A stretch of DNA of 64,000 nt from positions 49,830 through 113,829 of the forward strand of contig NZ_NIJK01000038.1 of assembly GCF_002836975.1 (NCBI RefSeq), read 5' to 3'. The stretch comes from Shewanella indica. Lineage in GTDB: Bacteria > Pseudomonadota > Gammaproteobacteria > Enterobacterales > Shewanellaceae. Below the pieces are notes generated by a model. The model saw only the letters and a list, made by a program, of their open reading frames with translations, was not told the DNA's origin and ran no database searches. Positions 30,884 to 39,158 of the stretch are shown here, one piece after another. Made by a program: the position numbers and the translations under genes. Each line of letters starts with the position of its first letter. The first letter of the stretch is position 1.

Positions 30884-30900
30884 AAAGATCCAAGTCACAC
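30884..30900 (+). promoter_or_regulatory. CRP-like box upstream of mtrC
   Basis: AAAGATCCAAGTCACAC matches 10 of 17 positions of the CRP consensus. It lies exactly 51 bases after the FNR-like box start, as in the homologous promoter at 28446. It is preceded by AAATAG in both copies. Confidence 0.35.
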
Positions 30901-31061
30901 ATTAACACCAGTTATGCAGCTTTTCGGCCCTGCTTGAGTTAGCCTTTTCAAGGGGAAATCCTATTTCCGGTATCGGGTTAAGGGCCAATTACATAATCAA
31001 TTTGGTTGACTCAAATCAACCACTCCCTAAACCAGATACTTCCACTATTGCAGGGAACAAG

Positions 31062-33041
31062 ATGATGAACGCACAAAAAACCAGAATCGCACTGCTGCTG
31101 GCAGCCAGTGCAGCTACTCTGGCCTTAGGTGGCTGTGGTGGCGATGATGGCAACGATGGTAATCCAGGTAACCCAGGCGGCGAGCCGGCAGGCGAAATCA
31201 AAGCACTGCATTTCAGCTTTGAGCAGGCCGTTGTCAAAGACGGTATCCCAACGGTTGAATTTACCGTGACCAACGAAGACGATATGCCGGTAGTTGGCCT
31301 GCAGAAGTTCCGCTTCGCCGCCGCTCAGTTGCTGCCGGAAGGCGCAACCGGTGCCGGTAACGCCTCTCAGTGGCAGTATTTCGGCAACGAAGACTGCACT
31401 GTAAGCAGCAGCTGCGCAGGTACTTTCGTTGACCACAAAAACGGTAGCTACAGCTACACCTTCAGCAAGACACTCAATGAACTGAGTAAAGATAGCATCA
31501 GCTTCAACCCTGAGCTGGCCCAGCGGGTATTGCTGCGTGCTTACAACACACCACTGCCTGACGGCACTCTGATCCCCAACAGCAACGCCTTCGTCGACTT
31601 CAGTGCCGACTCAGGTGCTGCCGCATACAGCCGCATGCTGGTGAGTACTGATAGCTGTAATACCTGTCACGGTGACTTGGCCGACGTCAAACATAACGGT
31701 GGCTATCCTGACGTCAACTATTGCGCCACTTGCCACACTTCAGGAAAGGTAAAACCAGGCAATGAATTCAACGCCATGATCCATACCAAGCACAAGGATC
31801 TAGGCCTGGATGCGCTTAACAGCTGCCAATCCTGTCACAACGACACCAATGTCGAGCTGACGCCCGATTGGGGCAACTGGTCCAAAGTGCCTACAGCTGC
31901 AAGTTGCGGTAGCTGCCACAGCAACATAGATTTTGCTGCTGGTCAGGGCCACAGCCAACAAACCGACAACTCCAACTGTATCGCCTGTCACAACAGCCAA
32001 TGGACTGAAGAGCTGCACACAGGTGTAACCGGTGATAAGCGCGCCGTTATCGCTCAGCGCGGTCTGGCCGCAGAGATGACAGGCAACGCCGACAACAGTG
32101 CCACTCTGACTGTGACTCTGCTGGATAAAGCCGGTAATGCGCTGGATGCCAACAAGGAGCTGGCCAAGATCAAGCGCCTGGAAACCATCACCAACGTGGG
32201 CCCTAACTTCCCTGTCATGGGCTACAACGTCAGCCCTGGAAGCGGTAAAGCCAAGGTTGCCAAAGATCTGGTTAAAGACGGCCAGCTGCAGGACGCCGTG
32301 ACCCTGGTTGACGGCAAGCTGCAATTTACCGTTCAAGATCTGCCTTTCGGTGCCGGTGATGCCGATACTGCCTTTAGCTTTATCGGTCTGGAAATGTGCA
32401 ACCAAGGCAGCGAGCTCATCGCCTGTGCCGATGGCGTTGCCACTACCAGTATGAAAGCTCAACTGGCCTTCGCTACCAAGTCGGGTGATGCGCCTAGTCA
32501 CCGTCATATCGACTCTGTGGACTTCGCTACCTGTCAGGGCTGTCACAGCGACACCTTCGAACTGCACAAAGGCCACTACTCCGGCTTTGTGATGACAGAC
32601 CAGCTTGCTCGCGAAGTGAATGGCAAGCTCACCGTCGGTGTTGATGGCTGTGTGGCCTGTCATACGCCTGATGGGACTTACGCCAGCGGTGCCAACAAAG
32701 GCGCCTTGGAGATGAAACTGCACAAGACCCACATTGAAAAGGCTCACGGCCTGATCGGTGGCAACTGTTCAGCCTGTCACAGTAAGCTGAATCTTGATGC
32801 CTTCAAGAACAAAGGCGCTCTGGCCACCTCAGCAGGTAAGTACACCACGCCTATCACTGCTACCTGTACTTCTTGTCACACTGTCGGTGGTGACTACATG
32901 GTACACACCAAGGAGCAACTGGAAGCCTACGGCGCTGTGGTAGATGGTGATTACACCCCTGCCAACCAGGCTGCGCAGCTGGAAACCTGTTTCTACTGCC
33001 ACAAACCAACCGCCGCAGATCACACTCAGGTGAAGATGTAA
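31062..33041 (+). CDS. mtrC: MtrC outer-membrane decaheme lipoprotein
   Basis: MtrC (659 residues) is the surface terminal of the MtrCAB conduit and reduces metal oxides, electrodes and flavins. The start MMNAQK and lipobox LGGC (lipidated cysteine at residue 25) match S. oneidensis MtrC. Ten CXXCH sites are split 5 + 5 (CNTCH to CIACH, CQGCH to CFYCH). The CX8C pair [10 protein letters not shown] is present; it is the redox-active pair tied to flavin binding in MtrC. The C-terminus [19 protein letters not shown] has KPT where S. oneidensis has TPT. The frame is open 20 codons upstream, but a GGGA site supports the ATG at 31062. It opens the mtrCAB unit. Confidence 0.96.
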   Translation: MMNAQKTRIALLLAASAATLALGGCGGDDGNDGNPGNPGGEPAGEIKALHFSFEQAVVKDGIPTVEFTVTNEDDMPVVGLQKFRFAAAQLLPEGATGAGNASQWQYFGNEDCTVSSSCAGTFVDHKNGSYSYTFSKTLNELSKDSISFNPELAQRVLLRAYNTPLPDGTLIPNSNAFVDFSADSGAAAYSRMLVSTDSCNTCHGDLADVKHNGGYPDVNYCATCHTSGKVKPGNEFNAMIHTKHKDLGLDALNSCQSCHNDTNVELTPDWGNWSKVPTAASCGSCHSNIDFAAGQGHSQQTDNSNCIACHNSQWTEELHTGVTGDKRAVIAQRGLAAEMTGNADNSATLTVTLLDKAGNALDANKELAKIKRLETITNVGPNFPVMGYNVSPGSGKAKVAKDLVKDGQLQDAVTLVDGKLQFTVQDLPFGAGDADTAFSFIGLEMCNQGSELIACADGVATTSMKAQLAFATKSGDAPSHRHIDSVDFATCQGCHSDTFELHKGHYSGFVMTDQLAREVNGKLTVGVDGCVACHTPDGTYASGANKGALEMKLHKTHIEKAHGLIGGNCSACHSKLNLDAFKNKGALATSAGKYTTPITATCTSCHTVGGDYMVHTKEQLEAYGAVVDGDYTPANQAAQLETCFYCHKPTAADHTQVKM

Positions 33042-33053
33042 TTTGCCCAGGCC

Positions 33054-33071
33054 GGGGGAGTTATCTCCCCC
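33054..33071 (+). other. Intercistronic hairpin between mtrC and mtrA
   Basis: GGGGGAG / CTCCCCC with loop TTAT sits 13 bases past the mtrC stop and has only a weak T tract (GTCTTT). A role in setting the mtrC to mtrAB ratio is possible. Confidence 0.5.
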
Positions 33072-33108
33072 GTCTTTCAAGGGTTTGGACAAATTAAGGA
33101 TGCCTAAT

Positions 33109-34098
33109 ATGAGAATCAGCAAAAATATACCAACACTGCTAAGCGCCCTTCTGGCGACGGCAGTGTTATCTTTTGGTATCACCCAGGTGGCTCACGCCTC
33201 CAAGTGGGACGCCAAAATGAGCCCGGAAGAAGTGGAAGCGACTTTGGATCAGAAGTTTGCCGAAGGCAGCTACTCTTCCAAGGGCGCCGACTCCTGTCTG
33301 ATGTGCCACAAGAAGTCAGAGAAGGTCATGGACCTGTTCAAAGGGGTTCACGGTGCCATCGACTCCAGCAAGAGTCCTATGGCCGGACTTCAGTGCGAAG
33401 CCTGTCACGGCCCCATGGGCAAACACAACCGTGGCGGTAACGAACCCATGATTACCTTCGGTAAGGGTTCTACCCTGGCGGCCGACAAGCAGAACAGCGT
33501 CTGTCTCTCCTGTCACAAGGATGACAAGCGTATGTCCTGGAACGGCGGTCACCACGACAACGCCGATGTTGCCTGTGCTTCTTGCCACAGCGTACATACC
33601 GCCAAGGACCCTGTGCTCTCCAAGAACACTGAGATGGAAGTCTGCACCAGCTGCCACACCAAGCAAAAGGCTGACATGAACAAGCGTTCCAGCCACCCGC
33701 TGAAGTGGGCACAGATGGTGTGCAGCGACTGTCACAACCCTCACGGCAGCACGACCGATGCCGATCTGAACAAGGCGTCAGTCAATGACACTTGTTACAG
33801 CTGCCATGCGGAGAAGCGCGGCCCAAAACTCTGGGAGCATGCACCCGTCACTGAGAATTGTGTCACTTGCCACAATCCCCACGGCAGTGTCAACGATGGC
33901 ATGCTTAAGACCCGCGCTCCGCAACTGTGCCAACAGTGTCACGCCAGCGACGGCCACGCCAGCCGTGCTTATCTGGGTAACACAGGCATGGGTTCTCAGG
34001 TCAACGACAACGCCTTTACCGGTGGTCGCAGCTGTCTGAACTGTCACAGCCAGATCCATGGTTCAAACCATCCATCCGGCAAGTTGTTCCAACGCTAA
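33109..34098 (+). CDS. mtrA: MtrA periplasmic decaheme cytochrome
   Basis: MtrA (329 residues) fills the MtrB barrel and passes electrons from periplasmic carriers to MtrC. It has a Sec signal (cleavage after AHA, before SKWDAKM) and ten evenly spaced CXXCH sites from CLMCH to CLNCH. Long stretches are recalled as identical to S. oneidensis MtrA (for example [20 protein letters not shown]). Two in-frame ATGs lie at 33100 and 33109; the TAAGGA site is placed for the second. mtrB follows 12 bases later. Confidence 0.97.
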   Translation: MRISKNIPTLLSALLATAVLSFGITQVAHASKWDAKMSPEEVEATLDQKFAEGSYSSKGADSCLMCHKKSEKVMDLFKGVHGAIDSSKSPMAGLQCEACHGPMGKHNRGGNEPMITFGKGSTLAADKQNSVCLSCHKDDKRMSWNGGHHDNADVACASCHSVHTAKDPVLSKNTEMEVCTSCHTKQKADMNKRSSHPLKWAQMVCSDCHNPHGSTTDADLNKASVNDTCYSCHAEKRGPKLWEHAPVTENCVTCHNPHGSVNDGMLKTRAPQLCQQCHASDGHASRAYLGNTGMGSQVNDNAFTGGRSCLNCHSQIHGSNHPSGKLFQR

Positions 34099-34110
34099 GG
34101 AGGCGGGAAG

Positions 34111-36198
34111 ATGAAATTCAAACTTAATTTGATCACCCTGGCTCTGCTGGCTCCTGCCAGTCTGGCGATGGCCGCCGACGGTTATGACCTGGCCAATGCC
34201 AATACCGAAAAGGTCAAGTTTTCGGCCTGGAGCTGTAAGGGTTGCGTCAGTGAAACCGGTGTATCCGGTACTATTGGCGCCGGAGTTGGCTATAACGACT
34301 CTGACGATATCCGTTCTGCCAACGCCTTTGCCGCCGAAGATGACTTTGCCGGCAAGGTGGACGCCGACCTGAACTATCGCGGTGAAAACGGCTATCGAGC
34401 CAGTATCGAAGCCGATAACCTGGGTATGGAAAACGGCCGGGTCGATATCAATGCCGGTAAACTCGGACAGTACAATATCAACCTGAACTACCGTCAGATC
34501 CACACCTATAAAACTGACTCTGCCATGAGTCCTTATCTGGGAATTGGCAGCGGCAACCTGACTCTGCCGGCCAACTGGCAGACAGCCGGTGGCAGCAACG
34601 AGATGCCCATGCTGTATGACAGCCTGAGCCCACTGGAGCTGTCGCTCAAGCGCAAGCGCACAGGCCTGGGTCTTGAATATCAGGGTGAAGAGCTGTGGAG
34701 CACCTATGTCACCTATATGCGCGAAGAAAAAACCGGCCTGAAAACTGCGTCCGGCAGCTTCTTCAACCAGTCAATGATGCTGGCCGAGCCTGTGGACTAC
34801 ACCACAGATACCGTCGAGGCCGGGATTAAACTCAAGGGTGACAACTGGTTTACCGCACTCAACTACAATGGTTCATTCTTCAAGAATGATATCCAGACCT
34901 TGAGATTCGACAACGCTTTCAACCCAACCTTTGGTGCCCAAAGAGTGGGCTATATGAGCCTGGATCCGGATAACGAGTCTCACACTGTGACCTTGAGCGG
35001 CCAATTTGCCCAGAAAGGCGCCGTGGTCAGCGGCCGTTTGTTCGCCGGACAGATGACCCAGGATGAGGCCTTTATCACCTCGGGTTACGGCTATCAATTG
35101 CCGCAGGAATCCCTGGATGGCAAAGTCGATATCCTGGGGATGAACCTCAAGGCGGTCAAACGCGCGACCCGCAATCTGCGGATCAGCGGCAGTTATGATT
35201 ACTACGACAGGGACAACCAAACCCAGATCCAGGAATGGACCCAGATCAGTATCAATAACGTCAGTGGTCGTGTGGCCTACAACACCCCTTATGACAACAC
35301 TAGTCACAAGGCCAAGTTGGCCATGGATTACCGGATTGCCAACGGCATGAAGTTGGACGCAGGTTATGACTACCGTCGTGATGAACGCAGCTATCAGGAC
35401 AGGGAAATCACCGACGAGAACAGCGTTTGGGCCCGTTTCAGTCTCAACAGCTTTGAACACTGGAATATGTGGATCAAGGGCAGCTATGGCAAGCGCGATG
35501 GCTCAGAGTACGAAGCATCTGAATGGACCTCTTCCGAGTCCAACAAGTTGCTGCGCAAGTACAATCTGGCCGACCGCAAGCGCACTCAGGTTGAAGCCAG
35601 GGTGACTCACAGCCCTATCGACACCCTGACCCTGGATTTCGGTGCCCGCTATGCGCTGGATGACTACAACAACACGGTTATCGGTTTGACAGAATCCAAA
35701 GACCTCAGCTATGACGCCAGCATCAGCTATTTGCTGACAGACGATCTCAGCCTGAGCGCCTTCTACAACCATCAGACCATAGACTCAGATCAGGCCGGCA
35801 GCAGCAACTTCAGCACTGTCACCTGGACAGGAACCGTGGAAGACAAGGTGGATGTCATAGGTGCCGGTTTGGCCTACGACAACCTGCTGGAGAAGAAACT
35901 GCGTCTGGGACTGGATTACACCTACTCTGACTCGGACTCCAGCACTCAGGTACGCCAAGGCATCACAGGCGACTATGGCGATTACTATGCCAAAGTGCAC
36001 AACGTCAACCTCTATGCCCAGTATCAGGCTACTGAGAAAATGGCGCTGCGTCTTGACTACAAGATGGAGAAATACGAGGACAACGACGCAGGTAACGATA
36101 TCGCCCCGGATGGTATCTGGAACCTGGTCAGCTTTGGTGACAACAGCCATGACTACACGGCTCACCTGATCATGTTGAGCGTCAACTACCGTCTGTAA
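34111..36198 (+). CDS. mtrB: MtrB outer-membrane porin sheath
   Basis: MtrB (695 residues) is the 26-strand beta-barrel that holds MtrA and contacts MtrC at the cell surface. The signal peptide ends at AMA (about residue 21). The CKGC pair falls at residues 42 and 45, the positions known in S. oneidensis, where Cys42 is important. Strand-like repeats continue to the end LIMLSVNYRL. A ribosome site AAGGAGG precedes the ATG. The gene closes the mtrCAB unit with a strong terminator. Confidence 0.97.
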   Translation: MKFKLNLITLALLAPASLAMAADGYDLANANTEKVKFSAWSCKGCVSETGVSGTIGAGVGYNDSDDIRSANAFAAEDDFAGKVDADLNYRGENGYRASIEADNLGMENGRVDINAGKLGQYNINLNYRQIHTYKTDSAMSPYLGIGSGNLTLPANWQTAGGSNEMPMLYDSLSPLELSLKRKRTGLGLEYQGEELWSTYVTYMREEKTGLKTASGSFFNQSMMLAEPVDYTTDTVEAGIKLKGDNWFTALNYNGSFFKNDIQTLRFDNAFNPTFGAQRVGYMSLDPDNESHTVTLSGQFAQKGAVVSGRLFAGQMTQDEAFITSGYGYQLPQESLDGKVDILGMNLKAVKRATRNLRISGSYDYYDRDNQTQIQEWTQISINNVSGRVAYNTPYDNTSHKAKLAMDYRIANGMKLDAGYDYRRDERSYQDREITDENSVWARFSLNSFEHWNMWIKGSYGKRDGSEYEASEWTSSESNKLLRKYNLADRKRTQVEARVTHSPIDTLTLDFGARYALDDYNNTVIGLTESKDLSYDASISYLLTDDLSLSAFYNHQTIDSDQAGSSNFSTVTWTGTVEDKVDVIGAGLAYDNLLEKKLRLGLDYTYSDSDSSTQVRQGITGDYGDYYAKVHNVNLYAQYQATEKMALRLDYKMEKYEDNDAGNDIAPDGIWNLVSFGDNSHDYTAHLIMLSVNYRL

Positions 36199-36216
36199 TT
36201 CTCGCTCTTAGCTCCT

Positions 36217-36247
36217 AAAAGCCCGCTTTCGCGGGCTTTTTTTTTTA
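36217..36247 (+). terminator. Terminator after mtrB
   Basis: Stem AAAAGCCCGC / GCGGGCTTTT with loop TTTC and a ten-base T run, 19 bases past the mtrB stop. Confidence 0.92.
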
Positions 36248-36333
36248 TCTCTTCCCGCCTTCACCTCAAACCAACAAGCATTCGGTAAAATTCCTCTTGC
36301 CAGCGGCCCTTTTTGCAGCTTACACCGCAAAAC

Positions 36334-36349
36334 GTTACATTTTTGTAAC
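36334..36349 (+). promoter_or_regulatory. Perfect 16-base palindrome upstream of the M35 protease
   Basis: GTTACATTTTTGTAAC is a perfect inverted repeat (six-base arms, four-base spacer), 41 bases before the protease start. It looks like an operator for a dimeric regulator. The cognate protein is unknown. Confidence 0.45.
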
Positions 36350-36389
36350 AAACATAACAATTAAGACTATATGACCTGAGGACAAAGGC

Positions 36390-37478
36390 ATGAGAATCAC
36401 TCATACACTACAAGGAATAGCCTTGCTCGCGGCCCTTTCCAGTACCAGCGTGCTGGCCGATGGCATTCGTGCCAGCCTGGAGATGAGCCAACAGAGCTAT
36501 AAGGCCAGTGATAACGTGTTGGTCACTGTGACCCTGACCAATGACGCCAACCAGCCGGTAAAACTGCTCAAGTGGTACACAGCCGCTGATGGAGTGGAAG
36601 AATCCCTGTTCAAAGTCAATGCCGATGGCCTTGACCGTCACTATCTGGGTGCCCATTTCAAACGCCCGGCGCCCGGCAAACAGGACTATATCAAGCTCAA
36701 ATCCGGTGAGAGTGTGTCCTATCAGGTAGAGTTGTCCTCACTTTACGACATGAGCAGCAGCGGCAACTATGAGATAAGCTATGATGTCAGTTCGTTGCAA
36801 CTCTTCTCCCCCAACCCGGGCCAACAAAAGAAGCTGGCCCGCTTAGGGATAGAAGGGATACATTCAGATCCGGTCAGCTTCTATGTGGAAGGCCGTGAAT
36901 TCAAGTCCGGCGCCAACAAGGGTAAACCCGGCAGTGGCGATGGCAACACAGCACCCGACGGTATCAGCTTTACCGGCCGTTGCAGCAATTCCCAACAGAG
37001 CGATATTCTGGCGGGACTGGACGCCGCCCGCGCCATGGCGGCCGACAGCAAACAATACCTCGCGAGCAACAACAACCCCTCAAGCTCGGTGCGTTATGCC
37101 ACCTGGTTTGGCAGTTACAACAGCAGCCGCTGGAATAGCGTCAGCAGCAACTTCAGTGCCATAGACTCGGCCTTGAACAATCAGCCACTGACCTTCGATT
37201 GCAGCTGTAAGAAGAGCTATTACGCCTACGTTTACCCGACTCAACCCTACAAGATCTACATGTGTAACGCCTTCTGGAGCGCACCGGTATCTGGCACCGA
37301 CTCCAAGGGCGGCACCATAGTCCATGAAATGAGTCACTTCAATGTGGTGGCGGGAACCGATGACATTGTCTACGGCCAAAGTGGCGCCAAATCGCTGGCC
37401 CTGAGTAATCCTGCCCAGGCGATTCAAAACGCCGACAGCCACGAATACTTTGCTGAAAACACCCCCTTTCAAAACTAA
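36390..37478 (+). CDS. Secreted M35 (aspzincin) metalloprotease
   Basis: This 362-residue protein carries a signal peptide (cleavage after LAD or nearby, residue 24) and an N-terminal beta-sandwich domain (about 25-165). The C-terminal zinc endopeptidase of the deuterolysin / peptidyl-Lys type begins near residue 185. The zinc site HEMSH is at residues 312-316, followed by GTDD, whose aspartate is the third ligand in aspzincins, and by YG at 328-329. Paired cysteines (CSCKKSYYAYVYP) fit an extracellular enzyme. Aeromonas and Shewanella relatives are secreted proteases. It is a single gene downstream of mtrB with its own promoter region. Substrate cannot be told. Confidence 0.88.
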   Translation: MRITHTLQGIALLAALSSTSVLADGIRASLEMSQQSYKASDNVLVTVTLTNDANQPVKLLKWYTAADGVEESLFKVNADGLDRHYLGAHFKRPAPGKQDYIKLKSGESVSYQVELSSLYDMSSSGNYEISYDVSSLQLFSPNPGQQKKLARLGIEGIHSDPVSFYVEGREFKSGANKGKPGSGDGNTAPDGISFTGRCSNSQQSDILAGLDAARAMAADSKQYLASNNNPSSSVRYATWFGSYNSSRWNSVSSNFSAIDSALNNQPLTFDCSCKKSYYAYVYPTQPYKIYMCNAFWSAPVSGTDSKGGTIVHEMSHFNVVAGTDDIVYGQSGAKSLALSNPAQAIQNADSHEYFAENTPFQN

Positions 37479-37507
37479 GGAAGCTATAGCAGATTAGTTT
37501 ACCTTTC

Positions 37508-37530
37508 GTGGGCCGGCTCCTCCGGCCCAC
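37508..37530 (+). terminator. Stem-loop after the M35 protease gene
   Basis: GTGGGCCGG / CCGGCCCAC with loop CTCCT lies 30 bases past the stop codon. The stem is strong but lacks a T tract, so termination strength is uncertain. Confidence 0.5.
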
Positions 37531-37678
37531 CTCCCTGTTACCTTGTGAGCTTGGGCGGACGGAACTGCCCCTTTTTTCCTCATAGTCTCAGAGCCATCCC
37601 ATAACGGCCATCAAGCCCTTGCAAGCCTTCCGCCTTTAAGCCAATGTAAGGCGCAACCTTTATGATGAGAATCTATTG

Positions 37679-38257
37679 ATGAAGTTGAAATATCCTTGTG
37701 CCTTGGTCGCCCTTTTTCCGCTATCGGCCATGGCTGCACAACCCGAGGGTTTAATGGCCGGGGTGTTTACCATACTGGTGCTGGGTGGTTTTACTCTGGT
37801 TAACCTGCTACTGCAGCTGGTTTTTTACTTCAACGGCCAATATAGCCGCCCTGGGTTTATCCGCAGCCATATCTATTGGACCTTGCCCATTCCGCTCATG
37901 ACCCTGTTACTTGTCCTCTGGGATCATGCTTCTATTGCCGATCTCAGTATGAACTTCGGCCTGGTGTTGATAGCCGTGGCACTGGCGCTGTTGCCACTGC
38001 AACTGAAAAACTCGGCCAAGGTCGCCGGGCCTCAGGCCGGTTGGCGCTTGCTGGCAACCTCTGCCTTATTGTTGCTGCTGGCCAATATCATCTGGCCGCT
38101 GACTATACCGGCAATGCTTATCGCCTGGAGTGCTAGCGATTGGCAGCAGCGCAGAGAAAACGGCTTTAAGCTCAGCCGGATAGTGTTACTGCTGGCGGCG
38201 CTGGGGCTGACATTGTATGAAGGCTTTCAGGCCTGGCAACATTTTTTCGGTGCCTGA
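37679..38257 (+). CDS. Unknown polytopic inner membrane protein
   Basis: I do not recognise this 192-residue protein. It has an N-terminal hydrophobic segment that could be a signal or first helix (LVALFPLSAMA), then about five further hydrophobic segments. These include GVFTILVLGGFTLVNLLLQLVFYF and LLATSALLLLLANIIWPLTIP. Short loops are rich in Trp, Arg and Gln. An ATG at 37679 is preferred over the TTG just before it; the ribosome site is weak. No partner gene is evident, and about 150 bases separate it from the protease gene. Confidence 0.65.
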   Translation: MKLKYPCALVALFPLSAMAAQPEGLMAGVFTILVLGGFTLVNLLLQLVFYFNGQYSRPGFIRSHIYWTLPIPLMTLLLVLWDHASIADLSMNFGLVLIAVALALLPLQLKNSAKVAGPQAGWRLLATSALLLLLANIIWPLTIPAMLIAWSASDWQQRRENGFKLSRIVLLLAALGLTLYEGFQAWQHFFGA

Positions 38258-38318
38258 TTTTCGAAGCCAAGTTTTCGGAGCCTAAGTAGGGTCTGATATC
38301 CATCAAAAACCAGGAAAT

Positions 38319-38942
38319 ATGATGAAAACTGCCGCTCTGCCCAGTGATTTCCCGCTACTCGATGAGGTGCGAGCCTGCACCCTGTGCCGGGATAAACTGC
38401 CGCTGCCGCCCAAGCCGATACTGCAGGCCCACCCTGACGCCAGGATTTTAATCGCGGGACAAGCGCCCGGCAGGATAACCCATGAGCGTGGCCAGCCCTT
38501 TGACGATGCCAGCGGCGACCGGCTAAGGCAGTGGCTGGGGGTAAGCCGCGAACAGTTTTATGACCCCAGGCGGTTTGCCGTCATTCCCATGGGATTTTGT
38601 TATCCGGGAACGGTTGAAAAACAGGGTCGCAAGCAGGGTGATATGCCGCCGCGGCCAGAATGCTCAGCTACCTGGCACCCAAGGCTTTTTGCCGCCCTGC
38701 CCAATATTGAGCTGACGCTGATCCTTGGCAAATACGCCATGGCCTGGCACCTCAATGGCAGTTCGCTGGCCAAAGCGTCCGTCGGTACCGCCGTGGCAGA
38801 AGCTGACTCGCTGTGGCCGACAAAACTGGTGCTGCCTCACCCGAGTCCCCGTAATCGCCTCTGGTTTAAACAGCACCCCGAATTTGAGCAAAACCTGTTA
38901 CCCAGGCTCAGGCAGAGAGTCGCCGAGTTATTGGCACATTAG
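38319..38942 (+). CDS. Uracil-DNA glycosylase superfamily protein
   Basis: This 207-residue protein has the UDG-superfamily fold signatures: CTLC near the N-terminus, GQAPGRITHERGQPFDD (first catalytic motif, as in family 4/5 type enzymes), the RFAVIPMGFCYPG strand, and HPSPRN near the end (second motif). It likely removes uracil or a related damaged base, but some relatives have lost activity. It is of interest because the family 1 ung gene in this window is broken. Two ATGs, 38319 and 38322, follow an AGGA site; the second has the better spacing. Confidence 0.8.
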   Translation: MMKTAALPSDFPLLDEVRACTLCRDKLPLPPKPILQAHPDARILIAGQAPGRITHERGQPFDDASGDRLRQWLGVSREQFYDPRRFAVIPMGFCYPGTVEKQGRKQGDMPPRPECSATWHPRLFAALPNIELTLILGKYAMAWHLNGSSLAKASVGTAVAEADSLWPTKLVLPHPSPRNRLWFKQHPEFEQNLLPRLRQRVAELLAH

Positions 38943-39026
38943 GGTCTCTTGACCCTTGAAGATGGTTTTTGCAGCTTTTGTCGTTTTTTATACCAAACAA
39001 CGACAAATGCTACCCAAAGGGCTCGG

Positions 39027-39110
39027 CTAGACGCGCTTTACTCTTTGTTGCAAGGTATTTACCTAGGCCCCTAGGCTGCATACCTTGCGTCGCGATTAAA
39101 ACGCGTCTAG
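39027..39110. repeat. 84-base nested inverted repeat
   Basis: Outer arms CTAGACGCG / CGCGTCTAG (39027-39035, 39102-39110) enclose inner arms GCAAGGTAT / ATACCTTGC (39050-39058, 39080-39088). These in turn enclose two CCTAGG copies. The whole could fold into one long imperfect hairpin. It lies between the UDG-like gene and cdaR, has no coding potential, and looks like a REP/MITE-type unit. Confidence 0.6.
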
Positions 39111-39158
39111 TACGGGCAAAATTCAACCATGAAAGGTCAACAGACCCTAGAGGCTCGC

